Shown piece by piece: positions 33,450 through 44,620 of a stretch of 64,000 bases of DNA (positions within the stretch are counted from its first letter, which is position 1; each line of letters opens with the position of its first letter). Position numbers and translations under genes: made by a program. Source of the DNA: Corbicula japonica (lineage: Eukaryota > Mollusca > Bivalvia > Venerida > Cyrenidae). Location of the stretch: positions 1-64,000 of the forward strand of contig JAZAYU010001142.1 in the NCBI GenBank assembly GCA_038501625.1. The letters are read 5' to 3'. The notes under the pieces are model-generated. The model saw nothing but the letters and a program-made list of their open reading frames with translations, was not told the DNA's origin and did no database searches.

Positions 33450-34560
33450 ATTTCAAGTTACTTTGAAAAGTAATTCCAAGATCTTTTTCTTCTTTAACAA
33501 CAGGTAAATCCTTGACAGTACCACTTTTATCAGTCATGGAGTATGTGAAAGGAAATTTAATGTTCCCCATTTGCATTGACTTGCACTTGGGCAGTGAGAA
33601 TTCCAACAACCAATTCTTTGACCATTCACTCGGTATATTCAAATCCTCCTGAATTTCAATTTGATCATTTTGGGAAGTTATTCCTGAATAAATTTTACAG
33701 TCGTCAGCAAAAAGTTTGCATACTGATTTCAACTTGTCAGGCATGTCATTTACATAAAGTATAAATAATGTTGGTCCTAGAACCGAGCCTTGGGGTATTC
33801 CTGATGTTACGTTTTCCTAATCAGAAAATTTACCATTTATGGAAACACGTTGTCTTCTATTGGTTAGAAAATTTTCAACCCAGTCAATAATTTGACCACC
33901 AAAACCGTAACTTTTCATTTTCTCTAGAAGCCGTCTGTGAGAGACGGTATCAAAAGCTTTCTTGATGTCTAGATATATAACATCTGTTTGTTTACTTTCA
34001 TCAAAGTTAGAAACCCAATCATTTAAAACGTCAAGAAGTTGTAAAACACAATTTCTCTTGTTTCTGAAACCATATTGACAGTCACTGAATAAGTTATTTG
34101 AATTCATATGATCCATGATGATCTGACGTACAGTTTTTTCACAAAGTTTACAAGGTACACTTGTTAAACTGACAGGTCTATAGTTAGTGGTATCTGATTT
34201 GCTTCCCTTGTTTTTATACAATGGAGTAATGTTATCTTCCTTCCAAATGTCGGGTACTACACCTTCTGTAAATGATTTATTAAAATTAGTCTGAAGCGGT
34301 TTATGAATAATATTAGCGGTTTCCTTCAAGAATTTTGGATGGCAATTATCTGGTCCCATAGATTTTGATGGATTCAACTGGGTAATTTGCTTTGTTAATG
34401 ATTCAGCAGATACAAATAATTCTGTAACAGGTACGCCATGATACTTGGTATCAAATAATGGTAGAGGTCCAGGATCCTCCTGTACAAAAACCGATGCAAA
34501 AAAACGAATTAAGTAAATCAGCCTTTCTCTTGTCATCTGACACAATTTCACCATTGTCAT
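33439..34560 (-). pseudogene. LINE ORF2, reverse transcriptase domain, interrupted
   Basis: Shows reverse transcriptase motifs in order: SKSMGPDNCHPKFL, TNYRPVSLTS, DIKKAFDTVSH (first catalytic Asp), QYGFRNKRN, IPQGSVLGP and the catalytic FADD. A TAG codon at 33814-33816 splits it between GKFSD and ENVTSG, where related proteins usually have Trp, so a single base change explains it. The 5' side joins the endonuclease frame through a frameshift at a run of seven A bases (34498-34504). The 3' side shifts again near 33445. It reads as a dead copy. Confidence 0.88.
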
Positions 34561-36319
34561 TTAAATCCGAAATACCTACTTTGCATTTTGTTTTTTCCCT
34601 TACATAATTCCAAAAGCCTTTAGGGTTTGTTTTAACATTTACTATAATATTTGTTTCATAATTTCTTTTCATTATTCTAGTATATTCTGTGCAATCATTC
34701 CGTGCTTTTTTATAATCTTCAAAATCATTTCTGTTGCGCGTATGTATATAACGTTGCCATGATTTGTGTTTACGTTTCACTCTTTTCATGCATTCATTAT
34801 TCATCCATTGTTCTCTCTTAATGTTTTGACGAGATGAAATTTTAATTGGCACATTTTTTTCTACAGTTTCATTCACTTTAGATAAAAAGTAGTCCCAGCC
34901 ATCTTGAGTATTCATTGTTTCAATACAGTCCCAGTTTGTGTTTTTCATATCTTCTCTAATAGAATCATAATCTGCTTTGAAAAAATTTATTTTCACAGTA
35001 TTGCTTTCACCTCTAGACGGACAGCTCAGTAATTCTGCTATGAAGCAAACATGGTCACTGAATCCCAGGTTAACACTATAATTAATTTGGTCAACAATTT
35101 CACTTTTATCTACTAGAAATAAATCCAAAATACGGGGATTTTGGCCATCTCTATAACGGGTTTTCTCGAGAATATGTTGACTGAGATATTGGTCTCTCAA
35201 ACACTCTAGAAAGGTAAACTCTGGGTGATTCACATTATGAGGTGTCGTCCAGTCCTCCCAAGAAATGTCAGGAAAGTTAAAGTCACCTACTATCACTGTA
35301 TAATTATATTTCAATTTCAATGCATTTTCAATTTGATCAAATAACAGTTTGGTATTTGCTGGGCTACTAGATGGATCGCGACAAACCCCACCTAATAATA
35401 ATTTTTCTTTAGAGTCCAGTGTTACGACACACCAAATAGATTCATCAAATTGTGAATTGTTCAGCACATTGCATTCTGTAAAGGAAATGTCACTATTTAA
35501 CATTATACATACACCCCTACTTTTGTCTTTGACATTACTTATCAATATACTGTATCCCGGTATTTTCATTTCATTTGAAGATATATCCATTGAAGACCCA
35601 TTCTTCGGAAAAATTTCAGTAATTACCAAAATATCTGGTTTATATCTCTCCACCTCTACTTTCAGTTCATCCATCTTGTTTATAAGATTGTCTGCATTCG
35701 TGTAGAAAATTGAAAGTTTATTTCTATCAATTGATTGAATATTTAACTCAACATCAGAAACACTCGATATGCTTTCAAATGACTGACTAAAATTTATTGT
35801 CCTTTCACTTACAAATGACTGACTATCAAAAATAACAGTATCTTCACCTTCAGATGATTGACTAGAAATAACCGTCTCCTCATCACTTTCAGCTATATAA
35901 TCAAACTCATTATGAACAAGTAATGTCTCTGAATTTTCAAGTGATTGAACATTAAACTCGACATCAGGAACACTGGATATGCTTTCAAAAGACTGACTAA
36001 AATTTAAAGTTGTATTAGTTACAAATGACTGACTATCAAAAATAACTGCATCTTCACCTTCAGATGATTGACTATAAAAAACCGCCTCCTCATCACCGTC
36101 AGTTGCATAATCAATATCATTACGAACAAGTAATGTCTCTGAACTGCCATTTTCTTGGCAGTCATATGGTAAACTAGTATTAAACAATTCAAAATCTGAA
36201 AAAGTTTTAACATTTTCAACAGTTCCAACAGGATTAAATCTTTCAACAGTTAACAGTTTTAACTTATTTACATTACTTTCATCTTCAGTACATTTACTGG
36301 GACTGTCGAAATAGATCAA
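34451..36319 (-). pseudogene. LINE ORF2, N-terminal extension and endonuclease
   Basis: 622 codons. Residues about 59-199 are two tandem copies of a 70-residue acidic, Ser-rich segment (SSEGEDAVIFDSQSF and SSEGEDTVIFDSQSF). From about 201 an apurinic-type endonuclease/exonuclease/phosphatase domain follows: YTNADNL near 206, an acidic E near 235, GDFNFPDISW at 345-354, and SDH at 421-423. The domain nicks the target DNA for priming. The frame ends by a shift at 34498-34504 just after LLNSFF, beyond which the last residues are out of frame. Its start overlaps the end of ORF1 by 26 bases in another frame, suggesting coupled translation in the intact element. Confidence 0.9.
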
Positions 36320-36959
36320 GTGACCTTGATCTATCCACGTCAGCCCTACCTCTCATTGCATACTGGTGCTCATGAAAAGGATGCTCTACAATCGTTCCTT
36401 CTGTTTGCCCTCTACGAGCCAACCTTTTCTTATAAGCTTCATTCCTTTGTTTTCTAGTCATGTCTGACTGAAAATATACAGCTTTACAACGGACATCTTC
36501 ATTGTTTTTCATTGTTTCCCTAACAGATTTCATAAATTTCTTTTTTGATTCAAAGGAATTTGCAATCAATTTCACTGGACGTGGCTCTGCTGCTGATGGA
36601 GTGTAACTACCAATACGAATGGGTTTTCCTTCAAATATTTCATGGGAAGTTTCAATACCTAATATGTCACTCATAATAGACAAGATCTTACTTTCATCAT
36701 CATTCTTTCGATCCACGGCTGTTTTTTCTGTACTTTCAGGTAGACCAAAACAAACAATATTCAGCTTACGGTCCTCACGTTCCTTCCTTTCTTTCAAGGC
36801 TTCATCTATTTTCATTTCAATATCAACCTCTTCAAGTTTCACAACCCTCTGTTCTAAATCTTCATGTAGAGCTCTAATACTCAATTTATCATGTCTGTAA
36901 GTTATCCAAACGAAGCTTTGATCCTTTTTGCAAATTTTTTCTAAATATACTTGCTCAAA
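36294..36959 (-). CDS. LINE ORF1, RNA-binding-type protein, probably 5'-truncated
   Basis: The frame is open from 36959 (after a TGA at 36960-36962) down to the stop at 36294. It has no ATG near the start, so the true beginning is probably lost by 5' truncation. The N-terminal part is charged and coiled-coil-like (LEQRVVKLEEVDIEMKIDEA). It is followed by LNIVCFGLPES and a segment ending KLIANSFESKKKFMKSV, then SDMTRKQRNEAYKKR. This is the arrangement of LINE ORF1 proteins with a coiled coil and an RRM-like fold that coat the element RNA. Confidence 0.75.
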   Translation of the reverse strand, partial: FEQVYLEKICKKDQSFVWITYRHDKLSIRALHEDLEQRVVKLEEVDIEMKIDEALKERKEREDRKLNIVCFGLPESTEKTAVDRKNDDESKILSIMSDILGIETSHEIFEGKPIRIGSYTPSAAEPRPVKLIANSFESKKKFMKSVRETMKNNEDVRCKAVYFQSDMTRKQRNEAYKKRLARRGQTEGTIVEHPFHEHQYAMRGRADVDRSRSLDLFRQSQ

Positions 36960-37229
36960 TCAAGAGTAATCCCTTAAAAGTCACTGTTTTTTAGTTTAAG
37001 AATTCTTGCTGCAGACAAACGCGTTGTTGTTGTACTGGTGAATTATAAACTCAAATATTTTCATTACACAGAAAGAAACCACCAAAAGCGGCAACATAGA
37101 CTTATCCTCTGCCGCTTTGAAAAAATGCACCTCGTGTCTAAAAGTCACACTATCTATTATCATTTTTATCCATAAAAATTCGACTTAGAAATTCCAAAAT
37201 GGCGGCATTTTTGTTTTTGAAAGGAAGTG
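36960..37229. other. No gene seen
   Basis: Sequence flanking the 5' side of the retrotransposon. No promoter or target duplication could be recognised. Confidence 0.35.
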
Positions 37230-37603
37230 ATTCAATCCATATTGGACCAGTTCATTATCCAATCAGAATCATGCGATCTCATTTTGGCTCAGTAAAACCC
37301 GTATTGGCCCAGGTTATCTCGTATTGGCCCAGTTGAGATTTCATATGAATTGAGTGCAACCCATATAAGGTGGACTGAATTGTACATATTGTGTCAATAT
37401 TGTTTTAGTTAATTAATAATTATAAGTTATTTGACGTTTTACTGTACAATACGGGATATATTTGAACTCGTACACAGCTTGAACAGTCATATTGGACGAG
37501 CCGTTAGGCGAGTCCAATATGACTTTTCAAGCTGTTTTCTCGTCCAAATATATTAATATATTCCCGTATTGTACAGTAAAACGTCTAATAACCTATAATT
37601 ATT
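37230..37603. mobile_element. Foldback element with long palindrome (copy 1)
   Basis: 37230-37415 holds repeated GTATTGGCCCAG words. 37416-37603 is a long imperfect palindrome: left arm AATAATTATAAGTTATTTGA, CGTTTTACTGTACAATACGG; right arm CCGTATTGTACAGTAAAACG, TCTAATAACCTATAATTATT. The arms are about 85 bases and the loop near 37497-37512 is GAGCCGTTAGGCGAG. A second element at 41335-41560 has the same TATTGGCCCAG and TTCATATGAAT lead and its own palindrome. No coding. Confidence 0.75.
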
Positions 37604-39050
37604 ACAATAATTACTATTACTATTACTAATTATTATTACTACAATCGATCGATGCTTGCGTGAAAACACATGTTTAAAGCATACTGTTGTGTACTAAGGA
37701 ACCGAATTAATCAACTTGACCACAACACGGTCACTTTGAATGCAAATCATTTTTTTGGGACTTAACTGCTCGTAGCAATTGCCTAATAGATGTAAAGTAC
37801 CAAACATTAAGCGTGTTTAAAAGTCACGATCGCAAAAGATGACATCAAAAATCTTCTACAAAAGTATTTAGGAAAGATATTCTAACAGAGTGATATTTCA
37901 TCTACATATATAACGGGTCAAATAACATTGAGCTTTGTTGGAAATGTCGATCCAGCTTAGACATTTTGCAAAATCAAAACACAACCTTTTTGGGTCGGCA
38001 CGACCCAGTTTAGCCGGTTTTCGACAATCGTTTTGAATTACTGCAAACCTAACAATTTAGGGTTGCATGCAAGACTGTCGTACCTCCTTCTTTATTTCAA
38101 TGTTGTTACGACAGTATTGCGTGCTACCCTAGAATATAGTTCTTAGTTTCAAAAAGTAAGTCAATGCTGCAGAGCGGTCAATTTTGTAATGCTGTGCAAA
38201 ATGATAAAAGTTATATTTAAACATATGGAATCAATCAATATTTGAAGAAATTTAACTCGTGGAACGTCAGACAAGATTTTGAGACATGAACGCGCATGAA
38301 TACCTAATGGCGGATCGCCATATTGGATTCGACAACACTCAATTAAGACGAAAAATCCATCGCAATCAACTGAATAGTAAGTATTTATCGAGTTATTTTC
38401 GTGATGCAATGTTTTATAACACCCAGGTTACATTTGAATGTATATAGACAATAGCATTTCTCTTTGTAAATAGAATTTCATATGGAAAATGGAGGTGGAT
38501 TTGGTGGTTTACGAATGGTAACGTTACAAAATCTTTGTAAAACTGAAACTTTATATTCTTCTTCCAGAATACTGACCGTCTTCAACAGTTGACTGAAATT
38601 TACCATGTTTAGATTCGAAAGACTATACCGCAGTAAACGAGATTTTGGCTCTTTAGGTTTTATTAAACGTTACGTCCCGTTACGTCATTTAATGCACTCT
38701 CCAAAATGAAAGTAGGAGTTTCCGCTGAGTAGGACGAGGCAAAACTTTTTTTTTAATTTAGGGCCCTAATCATTGTGGCTATTTATTGTGGAACCTTGTA
38801 GCGATGTAGGTAATAAAATCATTTCAATGTATTGCATTGAAAGAAGTCGGATTTTGTACGATTAACGAATATCGTGTAAGATTTTTATAAAAATTTCCAT
38901 TTGAATGCTTCAAACATAAAGCATCTGATTCACAATGATTTATTTTTAACACATTTAGATCTGTTGAAAATTGTGTTTAAAGTAAGTTTAAAATCATACA
39001 TGAATTAATTTAACAGATATATTAATGAATGCATTTTATGCATTTGATCA
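37604..39050. other. No gene seen
   Basis: AT-rich. Frames such as 38161-38409 on the minus strand have no splice or domain support. Confidence 0.4.
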
Positions 39051-39051
39051 A

Positions 39052-40022
39052 AAGAACCTGAATTTCCATTGGCATCAGATAATATCCAGATCTGACATGA
39101 ATGCAATTTTCCCATATCATAACCCATTCCCAAATCATAACCAGCTGCATAGTTGACACAGGGTTTTCTGAATAATTGCACATTATATGTAGACCTTCTG
39201 AAATGCATATTGGGAATCGCCACATTCAGAAAAAACAGCCTCACCACACAGTCAAGAGAAGAGAGGGAGAGAGCATTGTTAATAAAATGATCAGTTTCAA
39301 AAGAGACGCCAATAACAATGAACAAAAATGAGAACCCTAGTGGTTACCGCCTTGGAACAGTCAGTGAAATCCGCTATCAGAAGTTTTTACTACTTTCAAT
39401 TTTGTCTTGCACTCCATTCAATGATGTCTCACAGGTCATTTAATCAGAACAGATATTCTCAAAATAACAAGGGAAAACCAAAAGAAGAAGAAGAGTAGAA
39501 CCTCAGGGATTCACTGAGTATACAGAACAGGAACTTCACAAATTATATGAATTTATTTAATAGTATCTCTTAAATGCATTTCGGGTGAATTTAGCATCCT
39601 GGAAGAAAGAATAATCATGTATTTATTTATTATATGTATATTGTTTATTTAATTATTCATAAACAGGTTTAGATGATCTTTGGATCTGGTCAGACCCGTA
39701 TCAACTAAGTTTGACATAATACCCCATTTGAAGCTGTATAGAACTGTTTGACATCATGCAATGAAGTGGACAACAAAAGTGAAGGTAAAATAAAAATGTT
39801 TGAGTTAAATCCACAATGACTGTTTTAGGAGATGTAATTTTTGTAAACAGTATATTTTAGTTTATTTGTAATGCTTGAGCTGCCATAACGCTGTGTCAAC
39901 ATTGCAGCTGGTAAATTCTTGTAACATGTAAGTGGGTGGGGTACAAATCCATTGCATTTGGAAAATGTAATATTTTTCCGGATCTGGATATTTTCAGATG
40001 GAAATTCAGGTTCCTGTAAATT
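39052..40022. repeat. Pair of diverged inverted repeats about 115 bp long
   Basis: 39055-39170 on the plus strand (CCTGAATTTCCATTGGCATC, AATATCCAGATCTG, ACCAGCTGCAtAGTTGACAC) corresponds to 40018-39893 on the minus strand (CCTGAATTTCCATCTGAAAA, TATCCAGATCCGG, ACCAGCTGCAATGTTGACAC). Identity is about 70% by eye with indels. The 74-aa minus frame at 39825-40049 lies in the right arm and is not preserved in the left one. Confidence 0.5.
39205..39370 (-). mobile_element. 5'-truncated retroelement 3' end
   Basis: GGGAATCGCCACATTCAGAA, ACAGCCTCACCACACAG, GGTTACCGCCTTGGAACAGT: the same 3' end as at 19.2 kb but starting much closer to the end. It lies inside the diverged inverted-repeat pair described above. 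Confidence 0.65.
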
Positions 40023-40062
40023 GTAATCTGATGAATAATCAGTGTTCATTTATATTGACATG

Positions 40063-40154
40063 CAGCCAGACTGGTTTAGGTAGGGCGACAACTAGTACTA
40101 CCCACAAGGTTTAGCCAGACTGGTTTAGGTGGGGCGACTACTACCCACAAGGTT
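40063..40154. repeat. 50-bp tandem duplication
   Basis: AGCCAGACTGGTTTAGGT starts at 40063 and 40113. Both units end CTACCCACAAGGTT; the second lacks a few bases. Confidence 0.85.
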
Positions 40155-40519
40155 CATGCTCTGGGCCCAAAAATACAGTATGAATGGACTTAAAGCACTT
40201 TGATGTTATTTATTCTGTGTTCTGTTTCAACAGTGCAACAGTAATTACTATGCTGATATGATATTGTAAATGAATCACTTCATAAATTAGAAATTTTCTA
40301 CAGAACAATGTTAATTATTACCTCAAATACCTAATGCAAATAATGTAAATTCAGTATTGAACAGTTTGATCTCATGTGGCATTAAAATAAAGTTTAAAAC
40401 TTTCCCCAAATCTGTTATCCGTACTGAATGGGTGAGATCTGTAACCATTTACAAACATCTTACTGGGATTTCCACAAGAGAAACATTTACATCACCCATT
40501 TTATGTATAACTCAAATTA

Positions 40520-40742
40520 AGAGGTCGCAAACATTGCAAATGGCGAAAACATGCTAAAATTTCAAAAAATGAATTTTGGGGGAAATACTTATTGCCACCT
40601 AGATTTTAGTAAATAAATGTATTTAGCTATGGATGTAGTAAATGTTTGCAAGCTCAATTTAGTCTAATTCCTGTTCTAATTACCAAGCACATACTAAAAC
40701 AAAAGAAAAACCATTTGCATGAGAACTCTGAAATTCATGGAC
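40520..40742 (+). repeat. Dispersed 220-bp repeat, copy 1
   Basis: Matches 53235-53456 in the same orientation over about 220 bp: GCAAATGGCGAAAAC, AATGAATTTTGGGGGAAATA, GCCACCTAGATTTnAGT, ACCAAGCACATACTAAAACA and GCATGAGAACTCTGAAATTC. No TIR, tRNA boxes or frame was found. Confidence 0.8.
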
Positions 40743-41334
40743 AATATACCAAAGCAACTAATACCTGAAATAAGTATATGCTGGTCTACAATGTTTTATT
40801 ATAAAGAATATTTGTAATTTGAGCAAAGATCAAAATAATTGTTATAATTTTGTGTTTGTTAAATATGTATTTCAGTGTTATAATCAAATGAAAGAAATGT
40901 GACATCTCTGGTTCAAAAGCATGGAATTGGAAGAGCAGAGGAAGAAGGCTAATGGTATATTTAATTTTATTAGTTGACTATTAACAGGGCTCTCACCTAT
41001 CAGGGAGAAGTTTTGTCATAATTTACTGAATTATGGAGAAGTTTGCAGTCAAAGGCATTCTTTCCCTATATATTAAATACAAAAAGACTTCTCCCAAAGT
41101 TAAACGAAGAGAGAAGTCTGGTCACTTTTGATGGGACTACTTCCTTCAAGTCTCTCTCTAGTGAGAGCCCTGTATGAATATACAGTACAGGTATTCCATA
41201 CTTTGTCCTTTTTACATGACTGCAGTGTAGCGAAATCTCGAGGCATGTCATCACCTGACCTGATCATGCCATAATCCTGGCAGACACTACATTGTATATC
41301 ACATTCATACTTAACTATTTTATGATGGCCCAGC
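40743..41334. other. No gene seen
   Basis: AT-rich. 41000-41175 contains an inverted pair (AGGGCTCTCACCT... and ...AGAGAGCCCTG-like GTGAGAGCCCTG) suggesting a small hairpin element bounded near 40988 and 41172. Confidence 0.4.
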
Positions 41335-41560
41335 AATTACAATATTTGCTCAGAACCCCTGTATTGGCCCAGAACTTTTAGTCTTCATATGAATTTGATG
41401 TTTTTATTCTGTTAATTAAAAAAATTATCACTCAAGTATATTCCTATTGACCATGTTATTGGGCCTCGGGCTGTCATATATACCCTCGGCCTTCTGACTC
41501 AGGCATATATGACTACCCTTGGCTCAATAACATGGCCAACATGAATTCACTTGAATAATT
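41335..41560. mobile_element. Foldback element with long palindrome (copy 2)
   Basis: CTGTATTGGCCCAGAAC and TTCATATGAATTTGATG precede a palindrome. The left arm, 41422-41481, contains CTATTGACCATGTTATTGGG. The right arm, 41505-41560, contains CTTGGCTCAATAACATGGCC and AATTCACTTGAATAATT. Organisation is the same as 37230-37603 but the arm sequence is different. Confidence 0.65.
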
Positions 41561-41689
41561 ACATTATATAATATTCATCTGTGGGCCACCTTGCACAAAC
41601 ACGATGTGTTCTTGTGGTTGCTTATTCATTTATTAATAGGGTAATCTCATATGAATGTGTCTCAAAAATCCAATGCTGTTTCTGTTTTC

Positions 41690-42190
41690 TCGGTTAATAA
41701 CTTGACCCTTTACTCCATTTACACGCCATTTCACCACATGGGCAACCAGTGTAAATCCAGATCAGATAGAGATAGCACAGATGTAGCTCCAGATCAGCTT
41801 GCACATCAGACATTTTTGTGGTCTGATCTGTATCTACTCTGTTCATTAGATACATTTAAACTAAAGCTCTTTTAATTGGAAGCAGATGTGTCAGCACCTA
41901 GATCTACAATAGATGGTCATGTGTTAAAGGTGTATCCTACGAGTAAAATGGAGTATCAAAATGCAAGTGTGTTATTGTAATAATTAACCCTTTACTACAT
42001 ATATACACATTTTCATGCCTGTGCAACCAGTGTAGAGATACAGATCAGATGGCAGATCTGATCTGGATCTGCACTGGTCACATTGTGGTCAGAAATAACC
42101 TATTGAATAAAAAAAGCTAACAGTTTAGATCCTAATCAGGCAGTATAGTATGGATGTGTCGGCTGATCTAGATCTACACTGATCACCCAT
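41690..42190 (+). repeat. Hairpin repeats (GTGTAGATCCAGATCAG family), three units
   Basis: Each unit begins near AACCCTTTACTnCAT and CAACCAGTGTA, then has a GTAnATCCAGATCAG left stem and a CTGATCTGnATCT right stem. Clear copies are at 41745-41850, 42020-42080 and 42120-42185 (last one diverged). The 74-aa frame at 41651-41875 is inside the first. Confidence 0.8.
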
Positions 42191-42774
42191 GCCACAAAGG
42201 CATATACATGTACATGGACGAAAAGTTTACATGGGATAAATTGTGTAGGAGCCTATAGGAATTGAAGATGGCACAAAGCTTACATCAGAAAAACCTCTTT
42301 TGTGTGATATTTATAAAAAAAATTACCTTAAAAACAAATTATGACAACAGTGTAATCTGTTAACTGTTTAACTGCAACAGCTATTTATGTACATATTCAT
42401 AAGCAACAAAAAGTACAGTGAAATTGACTTGGGTTATTTGTTATGATTTAAAATACAACATTTATTATTTTCAGCCATGTGTACCATCAGTCTAGTAAAA
42501 GCTGTGGACTTGAAATGTTTGCAAAATTGGTAGAAAACTAGGGAGCAGAATATGAATGTTACTGTAAAAAAATGGAGACAAGGTTTGCATTTTTTTATTT
42601 CCATGTATTAGAGCTGCATGACTGTATGATAGAGAGACACTTAATCTATCTGTAAATGTTGGTATTTGTATCTTGTAACTAGAAAACATAAAATTGTGTT
42701 TGTATGTATGTGAAGACTTGTAAGACCTCAGTTCACAAGAAAATTAATCAACCTATAAAAAATTTACTGTGTTG
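42191..42774. other. No gene seen
   Basis: AT-rich DNA without recognised elements. Confidence 0.4.
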
Positions 42775-42950
42775 TTTTTGACCCTTTCTTCCATGAATAC
42801 ATGACATGAGTGACCAGTGTATATCCAGATCAGCAGGCATATCTGTGCAGTCTTAATAGGATCTACATGGTTCATAATAAGATTCACGAGGCTATTTCTT
42901 ATAAATATGCAAACAGTGTAGATTCCAATCAATCCAGATCAGACACCAGA
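42775..42950 (+). repeat. Hairpin repeat of the same family, diverged
   Basis: GACCAGTGTATATCCAGATC at 42812, AATAGGATCTACATGGTTC at 42856 and CAGTGTAGATTCCAATC at 42908. Confidence 0.7.
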
Positions 42951-42954
42951 ATTA

Positions 42955-43150
42955 TATTGTTTGTGACAACATGCTTGAGCTGATGTAAATTTTCAGGTCA
43001 AGGTCACATTTGATGGAGTTAATCCCTTTCTGTACTTTTATTTTAACAGAAAAACTTAATGTTGACTATAACTTTGCCTTTTCTTAATATTTCTACATCA
43101 AACTTTCAAATTATATTGCTCATGACAACACACTCATCATGACTCCAAGT
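42955..43150 (-). repeat. GGTCAAGGTCACATTTGATG repeat fragment
   Basis: Carries the same sentence as 44320-44600 (GTCAAGGTCACATTTGATGG, GTTGACTATAACTTTGCC, TTCAAATTATATTGCTCATG, GACAACACACTCATCATG). It lacks the GTGTCGCCC ends of that element. Confidence 0.7.
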
Positions 43151-43384
43151 TCTTATGTCGAGATGGGTTTTTCCCCCTCTTGTTCTTGAATTTTATAATC
43201 TGACATAGCTCCCAGGGAGACATAAGTGTAACTTTTTAGTGGATTCTGGAAATTAATAACCAAAATTACCCTTAATTTAAGGAAAACGAAGACACTTCAG
43301 GTAAAATCGCAAGGGTCAGAATGATTTTTTATTTTTTTTTAATTTTCAAAAGTCAAAAGGTTATTTCCTGGGTCAAATGTCTAT

Positions 43385-43515
43385 ATGATTAAGGCAATTC
43401 CAAGGAGTTAAGGTTCATCATAAGAAATGAGAAAAATATGGTCAGTTTCAAAACATACACCACAACCAATGAACAAAAATGAGAACCCAAGGGTTACCAT
43501 GTCAAGAGTCAGGAT
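43385..43515 (-). mobile_element. Internal fragment of the retroelement 3' end
   Basis: GGTCAGTTTCAAAACATACACC, ACAACCAATGAACAAAAATG and AGAACCCAAGGGTTACCATG match the middle of the 3' tail at 19300-19360. Both ends are lost. Confidence 0.5.
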
Positions 43516-44093
43516 AAATGTAGTATTGCCAGGGCAAGAAAATTAATATTATTGGACAAAACTAATTTATTGTCAAATATTTATCAGTTTCTAACTTCGA
43601 CAAATAAATTTTAAAAAGCACAGACCATTATGCTTGAACTTCAATATAAATAGGTAATTTGTTGAAATTAATATTTCAGGATAACAGCTTCACATGGAAT
43701 GCTGTGAGGAGACCAGTTTGACAATTCTGTCTATGACTGTCTGAGGGAGCATACAGCCTTTATATTGCCACTAATTCCTGCAATGGAACATGCTGCTTTT
43801 GTAACGGACAAGAATAAAAAAAATCACAAATGTCGATACAAATAGTGGGTGCGAAAATGAGACAATTTATATAAAATATAACAAAACGTTAGAATGTGCA
43901 CCACATTGAAAAAGCATCAGTTGACAAAAAAGCATCAGTGTAATTGTTTGTTTGAACATTATTTGCTGAATAATAAAACTATTGGAAAAAAACCATAGTG
44001 TCACTTGTAGTTTTATTTTAAATCATGTGACCCAATACTGTTTGTTGATTTCAAGTTTGAATATTCAAAGACAATGACAAGCTTAGCTACTTT
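43516..44093. other. No gene seen
   Basis: AT-rich DNA between two repeats; nothing recognised. Confidence 0.4.
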
Positions 44094-44620
44094 TTGTGTC
44101 GCCCTTTTTGAAGAAATGGCGATTCATAGGGATCGCTTTGTCCTTCGGTCCATCCGGGCCCACCGATGGCACTTGTTACCCAACAAATGCCCATCTGTGA
44201 GAACTTTCCATTCATTCCGTTAGTCTGTTATTGGGTAGTTTTTCGCTTGTTGGGTAGTTTTAAACAAAAGAAATACCCAACAAATGCCCATCTGTGGGAG
44301 CGTCCGTCCGTCACGAAAACTTAACGTTGGCTATAACTTTGCCATTTCTTAATATTTCTTCATGAAACTTTCAAATTATATTGCTTATGACAACAGGCTC
44401 ATGATGATGCCAAATTCTTTAGGTCAAGGTCACATTTGATGGAGTTATGCCCCTTTTTGTACTTTGATTTTGACATGAAAACTCAACGTTGACTATAACT
44501 TTACTTATGACAACACATTCATGATGATGCCAAATTCTTAAGGTCAAGGTCACCTTTGGTTGAGTTATGACCCTTTTTGAACTTGCATTATTTCCGACAT
44601 TGTACCAGAGGGCGACACAA
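44094..44620. mobile_element. Non-autonomous element with TTGTGTCGCCCT ends
   Basis: TTGTGTCGCCCT at 44094-44105 and AGGGCGACACAA at 44609-44620 form an exact 12-bp TIR. The interior has two partial tandem units with GGTCAAGGTCACnTTTGnTGGAGTTATG and CATGATGATGCCAAATTCTT, the motif family also seen at 1-1110 and 42955-43150. No coding frame. Length 527 bp. Confidence 0.6.

Larger units (their letters stand above)
32782..36959 (-). mobile_element. Non-LTR retrotransposon (CR1/Jockey-type), nearly full length, inactivated
   Basis: Read on the minus strand in this order: an RRM-like ORF1, an ORF2 with endonuclease then reverse transcriptase, a C-terminal region, and a very short 3' end. The 3' end is made of GATTCAAGGTATTCAAGGTA repeats (32782-32812), a tail of short tandem units as in CR1-like elements. 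Total length is about 4.2 kb. ORF2 is broken by at least two frameshifts and one stop. No target duplication was identified. The clade assignment rests on the EN-RT order, the FADD catalytic box and the tail type, and would need a tree. Confidence 0.9.
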
